Shown here: positions 60,801-64,000 of the stretch, piece by piece
Position numbering within the stretch: the stretch's first letter is position 1
Layout: each line of letters opens with the position of its first letter
Assembly: GCF_964204645.1 (NCBI RefSeq)
Contig: NC_134026.1
Span: 806,001-870,000 of the forward strand
DNA: 64,000 bases
Direction: 5' to 3'
Source: Tubulanus polymorphus
Taxonomy: Eukaryota; Nemertea; Palaeonemertea; Tubulaniformes; Tubulanidae
The notes under the pieces: model-generated
Databases searched by the model: none
Seen by the model: the letters and a program-made list of their open reading frames with translations, nothing else
Told to the model about the DNA's origin: nothing
Translations under genes and position numbers: made by a program

Positions 60801-61781
60801 GAACAGCTGTATCTACATCAATTTTATAGAATATGATATAACCAAGAGACGTCTGAAAATAAATATATACAATTTCAGCACTGAGTATCCTCGAGTTTTT
60901 AGGAATTGAAATCATTTGTGATCGATTCAAATATTGGCCCAGCAGCTTCATCATCGTACCATCATCAGTTGTGAAAGATGTCTGTGTCTGATTGATGAGA
61001 GCTGTTTTATTGTGAATATGTATATTCTTTGATTTTGCTGGGTTTTTGGAGGTTCGAAGAAAGAAAGAGGCTTTTCTTCCAAAATTTAGTTAATTTAACT
61101 CATTGATTACCAGATGAATTCATATATGAATGAGTTAATTGATGCATTTGATATTGATTAGCTGATAATTTAATTACTCTCTAATTAGATAAATTGGCAT
61201 AGAAAATGATTGGTAAAAATCGTTTGATTAGTAATCAATACAATTCATTTGCAGCAACCTGGGATTCTATAGAGTGACGACAAAATACAGAAAATACTTA
61301 CTGTTACTGCAACTAGACTCGAATCTGGCTTCCATTCTGTAGATTCATTAACTCCAAATTTAGTTAGCGAATTAGCAGAACGCTCAAAACACACAATCTG
61401 TACAGACGGCTGAAAGAAAATCAAAATCCGTCAGATTTATGATAAAACATTCTATGGAAAATGGAAAAATATGCCGATATTTCACTTTCTCAATGAATAA
61501 GCTATCGAAATCACCGAATCGGATATTTAACTCAAAACGCCAAGTGTTCGAAAATGAATTCATCAAATGGACTTTTTTGAGCTGTCAATCGAAAATACAG
61601 GATTCGAACTTAAATTCGTGATTAAATGACAACCACGTACCTTACAGAACCAAATACTCAACGCGTTAGCCGTCAAAACTGCAAAAAGTATCCGTTCCCG
61701 ATTGGCAGATATATTAACAATATCTACCGGGTTACTGTGTGGAAGTCGTAGCGTTATCGGCCATTCTATAGTAAAATACAT
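48837..61781 (-). CDS. RIC1: RIC1, Rab6A GEF complex partner 1
   Basis: With RGP1, RIC1 forms the exchange factor that activates Rab6A at the Golgi. 32 exons join in phase to 1413 residues (human 1423): 61781-61641, 61409-61302, 60852-60764, 60176-60069, 59029-58887, 58801-58662, 58575-58484, 58400-58312, 58217-58073, 57842-57797, 57717-57595, 57299-57054, 56610-56500, 56412-56323, 56119-55954, 54916-54809, 54582-54452, 54354-54226, 54144-54048, 53922-53816, 53736-53690, 53464-53340, 53253-53111, 53032-52946, 52859-52775, 52632-52386, 51073-50906, 50547-50426, 50355-50185, 49871-49706, 49584-49396, 49119-48837. The start MYF-x3-WP matches the family N-terminus. The N-terminal half is a WD-type beta-propeller ([49 protein letters not shown]). 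The RIC1 domain begins at about residue 770 ([43 protein letters not shown]). Later come [19 protein letters not shown] and [17 protein letters not shown]. The tail is Ser-rich. Introns hold several MITEs. Confidence 0.97.
50079..50165. repeat. Family-B MITE-like repeat in a RIC1 intron
   Basis: CCCAGTTCCACAGTTGTATT to AGAACTGTGGAAGTGGG: inverted ends with a GAGTTAACTCATTGAAAATG core, close to the copy at 55589-55690. Confidence 0.65.
50718..50830. mobile_element. Palindromic MITE, family P, second copy
   Basis: 113 bp running from GGGGCTGGTTTTATAGACTG to the complement AGTCTATAAAACCGGCCCC, with CTCAATTAATTTTCAATTGAG at the centre. Same family as 2081-2190. In a RIC1 intron. Confidence 0.85.
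51593..51722. mobile_element. Palindromic MITE, family A, in a RIC1 intron
   Basis: Runs from GGGTCAGTTGCTCAAAAGTT to TTTTGAGCAACCGGCCCCAG, nearly identical to 45545-45673 (including GGCCGTTAAATACCATAGT). Its high similarity points to recent mobility. It lies in the 1.3-kb intron at 51074-52385. Confidence 0.85.
55589..55690. repeat. Family-B MITE-like repeat in the largest mid-gene RIC1 intron
   Basis: AGCCCGGTTTCATAGTTGTG to GAACTGTGGAACTGGATCC, with a GTTCATTGTCAATG centre. It resembles 50079-50165. The rest of the intron at 54917-55953 shows nothing recognisable. Confidence 0.6.
56149..56270. mobile_element. Palindromic MITE, family A, in a RIC1 intron
   Basis: GGGGCCGGTTGCTCAAAAGT to TATTGAGCAACTGACCCC. 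A slightly shorter version of the family. A further, strongly diverged relative may lie at 57408-57494. Confidence 0.85.
59271..59345 (-). repeat. Penelope-like terminal fragment
   Basis: On the minus strand: CCTGAAGATGACTGTTTAAT, then AGTGAAAACGTTCAAATAAG. The CTGANGA-hairpin-GAAAAC-GTT arrangement parallels the one in the fold-back at 36593-36820. It lies in the 1.04-kb RIC1 intron at 59030-60068. Confidence 0.4.
60290..60432 (+). mobile_element. 5'-truncated non-LTR element, 3' end only
   Basis: Ends TTTGAAAAAATAAAGTGTTC then (AAATC)n. The AATAAAG followed by a short CAAAT-type tandem tail is characteristic of LINE 3' ends. Only about 140 bp remains, with no coding part. In the RIC1 intron at 60177-60763, antisense to RIC1. 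Confidence 0.55.
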
Positions 61782-61985
61782 GACCAGATTTTAGTTGCAC
61801 TGAGATATTTTCATAGCTGACATTTTGATTCGTATATGGCAGATGTTACTTTTTACTCTTTAGTATCTCAAGGGAAAATCGGTTCGAGTCCGGGCACGGG
61901 ATTTCATTATAACACTGTGTACTTTGCTACTGTTAATCATATGTATGTGATAAAATTGGTCCTAATATTAATACTAATACATAAT

Positions 61986-62186
61986 TTATAGTTGAACTGA
62001 ATAAGTAATGGTATCATTCAAATTAAGTCTCTGATCCGGTTTGGATATTCTCGGAGCTCTCCATTTTTGGATGAACTTGAACTTGGATGGTTCTTTGCGG
62101 TAAATAGTACGCGCAACCCGGAAGCGATTTTCAGAAAACAGTATTTTGCCGATTATTTTTTGTGTTTTACTGAAATTTCGAGGCAT
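61986..62186 (-). CDS. Unrecognised small basic ORF (66 codons)
   Basis: Complete ORF from an ATG in good context (AAGATG) at 62186 to a stop at 61986. The product is basic (KTQKIIGKIL, FRVARTIYRK, FKFIQKWRAPRI) with no membrane segment; the N-terminus could be a mitochondrial-type presequence, though this is a guess. I do not recognise a family. It lies 204 bp upstream of the RIC1 start on the same strand and 17 bp from the YIPF start on the other strand. It could therefore be a separate small gene, an upstream ORF of the RIC1 transcript, or chance. Codon-level evidence from other species would be needed. Confidence 0.4.
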   Translation of the reverse strand: MPRNFSKTQKIIGKILFSENRFRVARTIYRKEPSKFKFIQKWRAPRISKPDQRLNLNDTITYSVQL

Positions 62187-62203
62187 CTTAGAATTTCGTA
62201 GCG
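62187..62203. promoter_or_regulatory. Head-to-head start-codon interval
   Basis: Only 17 bp lies between the ATG of the 66-codon ORF (minus) and that of the YIPF gene (plus). If both are translated, their transcripts overlap at the 5' ends. The YIPF/RIC1 divergent promoter must lie within the 422 bp between their ATGs. Confidence 0.4.
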
Positions 62204-64000
62204 ATGGAACCAGATACGGTAAATATGAAACTCAGATTCTCATTTTTTTAGATTCATATTTCTATATTCTGTGGCCGATTGATGTCCCAAACTTAAGTTG
62301 AAAGTACAAACGTCGTCATCAATCCTCGCTTGCCAGAGCCAGGGCAGAGGTGGTATTCTGTTGTTAATCTGTAGAATATGTTTGTAGGTTTCGACCGATG
62401 ATCTGCTTTTTCACGGTAAGTTAAGAAGAAGCTCCTTCTTTTTTTCATGTTTCAATTGTTATCATTAACTTATTGTCTTTACCCCCAACAACAGCTGAAA
62501 TTGCTTTTGTCACTATAAAGACTTAAGTTAATGTTAGAAATGATATGATATACATGCACTTTCAGTAACGCATTCGTTTAAGATTGTTTTTGTTGAAAGT
62601 TTCTGATAAATAAACATCGTTTGAAGGGTATAAATATTGAATTGATCTTCCTACAATTTTATATTCACTTTAATTGTTATTGTATTATGTGAATGTTAAA
62701 GGTGTTGAAACTGGTGACCTTAGTTCAACAAGTAAGTGTATTGAATTACTAGAAGGGAGTGCAGGGTATTACTCTGGTGAATGATGGGTAATTTGGTTCT
62801 CTGATTTATTTGAATTGTTCTATCTCTTTCCATCCAGGGCCAGTTCCGCAGTTGGGTGGAAAACTAGTTCATGAATTTCCAAATCTTTTACCCAAGATTT
62901 ATAAAAATTTGAACTGATAACATCTGTATGTAACTGGCTCTAGTGTATTATATCATCTCTGACGGTTTATAGGTATCCGATGTATTATTGATATGATCGT
63001 GTTTTGGTGGTGGTTTTGAATGGAAACATGTTTCGAATGCTACTGAAATCTTCCTAAGTCTTTGCAGCATCATTAAGCAGTTCCTAAATCAAGTGACACG
63101 CTAGCACTAGCTAATGGGGGGTGTTTAGATGCAATTCAATGTTGTGATTTGCTCTTAGACTGTTGTATGTTATTGGATGAATGTAAATTGTATTTCAGAT
63201 TTTACGAGTGCGAGTCATGGAGTGCAAGTCGACGCCCCTCCACCTTATTCAAAATCAGAGTCGAAATCTGCAAGTTTAACCGCATTCCCCGAACCGTCGG
63301 ATACCGATGAAGATGGCGACAAAACTGAGGTTAGAATCTAAGAAAGGAGAATGCAAGGGTTAATCAGTATCAAAAACGTTTGTTTCGCTTTGAAGATAAG
63401 CTTTTTGAGCTTCGAACATGAAAAGTTTCATTGATATTTTTAGCTCCTCGATGGTCAAAAGAAGCAGCCGTCATTTTGGACATTCGAATATTATCAAGCA
63501 TTTTTCGATGTCAATTCGTACGACGTTTTGCGGCGAATTTCCGGTTCGATGATTCCAAATCCTCGCAGAAATTATCTACGACTTCATATACGACCAACTC
63601 CAGACTTATACGGTAAATATCATTAAACACTGATCAAGGATTAGTCAGAGAATTTGAATTTTTGGTGTCTTGTTGTTCTTGAGAAACAGCCCTCACTGAG
63701 GTCATCTCATGATTTATGATCAAGAGGTTTTTGGTCAAGAGTCGGGATAATAGAATTTTGGTTTCTCCGATCCATGAAAAACCCTGTTATTATTCAAATC
63801 AATGAATTCATTGCAAGATTTTATTTTTCCTCATCTGTTTGAGTTTGTGAATATTTTCTATTGAGTATTTTCTTGTTATTCTCGAAGGTCCGTTTTGGAT
63901 TTGTACAACGTTGGTATTTACAACGGCTATTTGTGGTAATTTGGCGAATTACATTAGTTGTGGCAGATACGATTACGAGTGGAGATACGACTTTCATAAA
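62204..64000 (+). CDS. YIPF1: YIPF1/YIPF2-type Yip1-domain protein, 5' part
   Basis: Golgi multi-pass membrane protein of the Yip1 family, involved in Golgi trafficking and Rab-related function. Five coding exons in phase: 62204-62218, 62388-62415, 63199-63329, 63444-63612, 63888-64000 (window end). The visible 152 residues begin MEPDTVSTDDLLFHG, then an acidic, Pro-rich cytosolic N-terminus (APPPYSKSES, DTDEDGD). The family signature follows: FWTFEYYQAFFDVNSYDVLR at about 69, SMIPNPRRNYLRLHIRPTPD, and DLYGPFWICTTLVFTTAICG, where the first membrane segment starts (about 118). The rest of the Yip1 domain lies beyond the window. YIPF1 and YIPF2 are vertebrate paralogues, so the symbol stands for the pre-duplication gene. 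Confidence 0.93.
62836..62945. repeat. Family-B MITE-like repeat in a YIPF intron
   Basis: Begins GGGCCAGTTCCGCAGTTGGG, with further partial matches to other family-B copies; the right end is poorly defined (TAACTGGCTC). In the intron at 62416-63198. Confidence 0.4.
63640..63785. repeat. Family-D element, second copy
   Basis: Shares TTTTTGGTGTCTTGTTGTTC and GAAACAGCCCTCACTGAG with the 1911-2078 element; its own ends are degenerate. In the intron before the last visible YIPF exon. Confidence 0.5.

Noticed and set aside
61870-61905. GGTTCGAGTCC B-box-like string between RIC1 and the small ORF
   Set aside because: No A box or cloverleaf around it; probably chance or a decayed SINE head.

Overview
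This is nuclear DNA of an intron-rich invertebrate animal. Six protein-coding genes carry GT-AG introns in bilaterian families (RIC1, MYBBP1A, YIPF1/2, a nitrate-sensor guanylate cyclase, a C2H2 zinc-finger gene, a copine-like VWA gene), beside a probably single-coding-exon LRR gene. NIT-domain guanylate cyclases, tRNA-headed SINEs, LINE remnants and dense short palindromic MITEs suggest a marine invertebrate, most likely a lophotrochozoan; I cannot name the species. There are no signs of bacterial or organelle DNA. Gene models were built by reading both strands for splice signals and joining exons with matching phase. RIC1 (32 coding exons, 1413 aa) and MYBBP1A (32 coding exons, 1338 aa) close without a frame break and match the usual family lengths.

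Layout. 1-5.0 kb: a membrane-anchored VWA/copine (RGLG-like) gene on the minus strand with its 3' flank and a likely upstream exon. 5-26.9 kb: a 22-kb gene-poor, repeat-rich stretch. It holds a 26-bp array, a 342-bp higher-order array containing a fold-back element, a row of four hairpins, a 117-bp array, a 0.7-kb duplicated block, LINE 3' fragments, microsatellites and a TIR element. 26.9-28.4 kb: an LRR protein (+). 29.2-34.1 kb: a NIT-domain guanylate cyclase (+, 10 exons). 35-44 kb: MYBBP1A (-). 44.4-47.7 kb: a two-finger C2H2 gene (+), divergent from MYBBP1A, with two alternative terminal exons. 47.9-61.8 kb: RIC1 (-), convergent with the zinc-finger gene. 62.0-62.2 kb: a 66-codon ORF (-). 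62.2 kb to the end: YIPF1/2 (+), cut by the window edge.

Gene roles. RIC1 (Rab6 exchange factor subunit) and YIPF1/2 (Golgi multi-pass protein) both act at the Golgi and are divergent neighbours. MYBBP1A is a nucleolar ribosome-biogenesis and transcription regulator. The cyclase should couple an extracellular NIT sensor to intracellular cGMP. Its catalytic domain keeps both metal-binding aspartates, but the transition-state Asn/Arg pair is Thr/Lys, the same pair found in soluble guanylate cyclase alpha subunits. This suggests an obligate heterodimer subunit and is the most interesting protein-level observation here. At the DNA level the most notable items are the 342-bp array, the hammerhead-like fold-back in a MYBBP1A intron, the tandem hairpins, and several small palindromic element families in introns.
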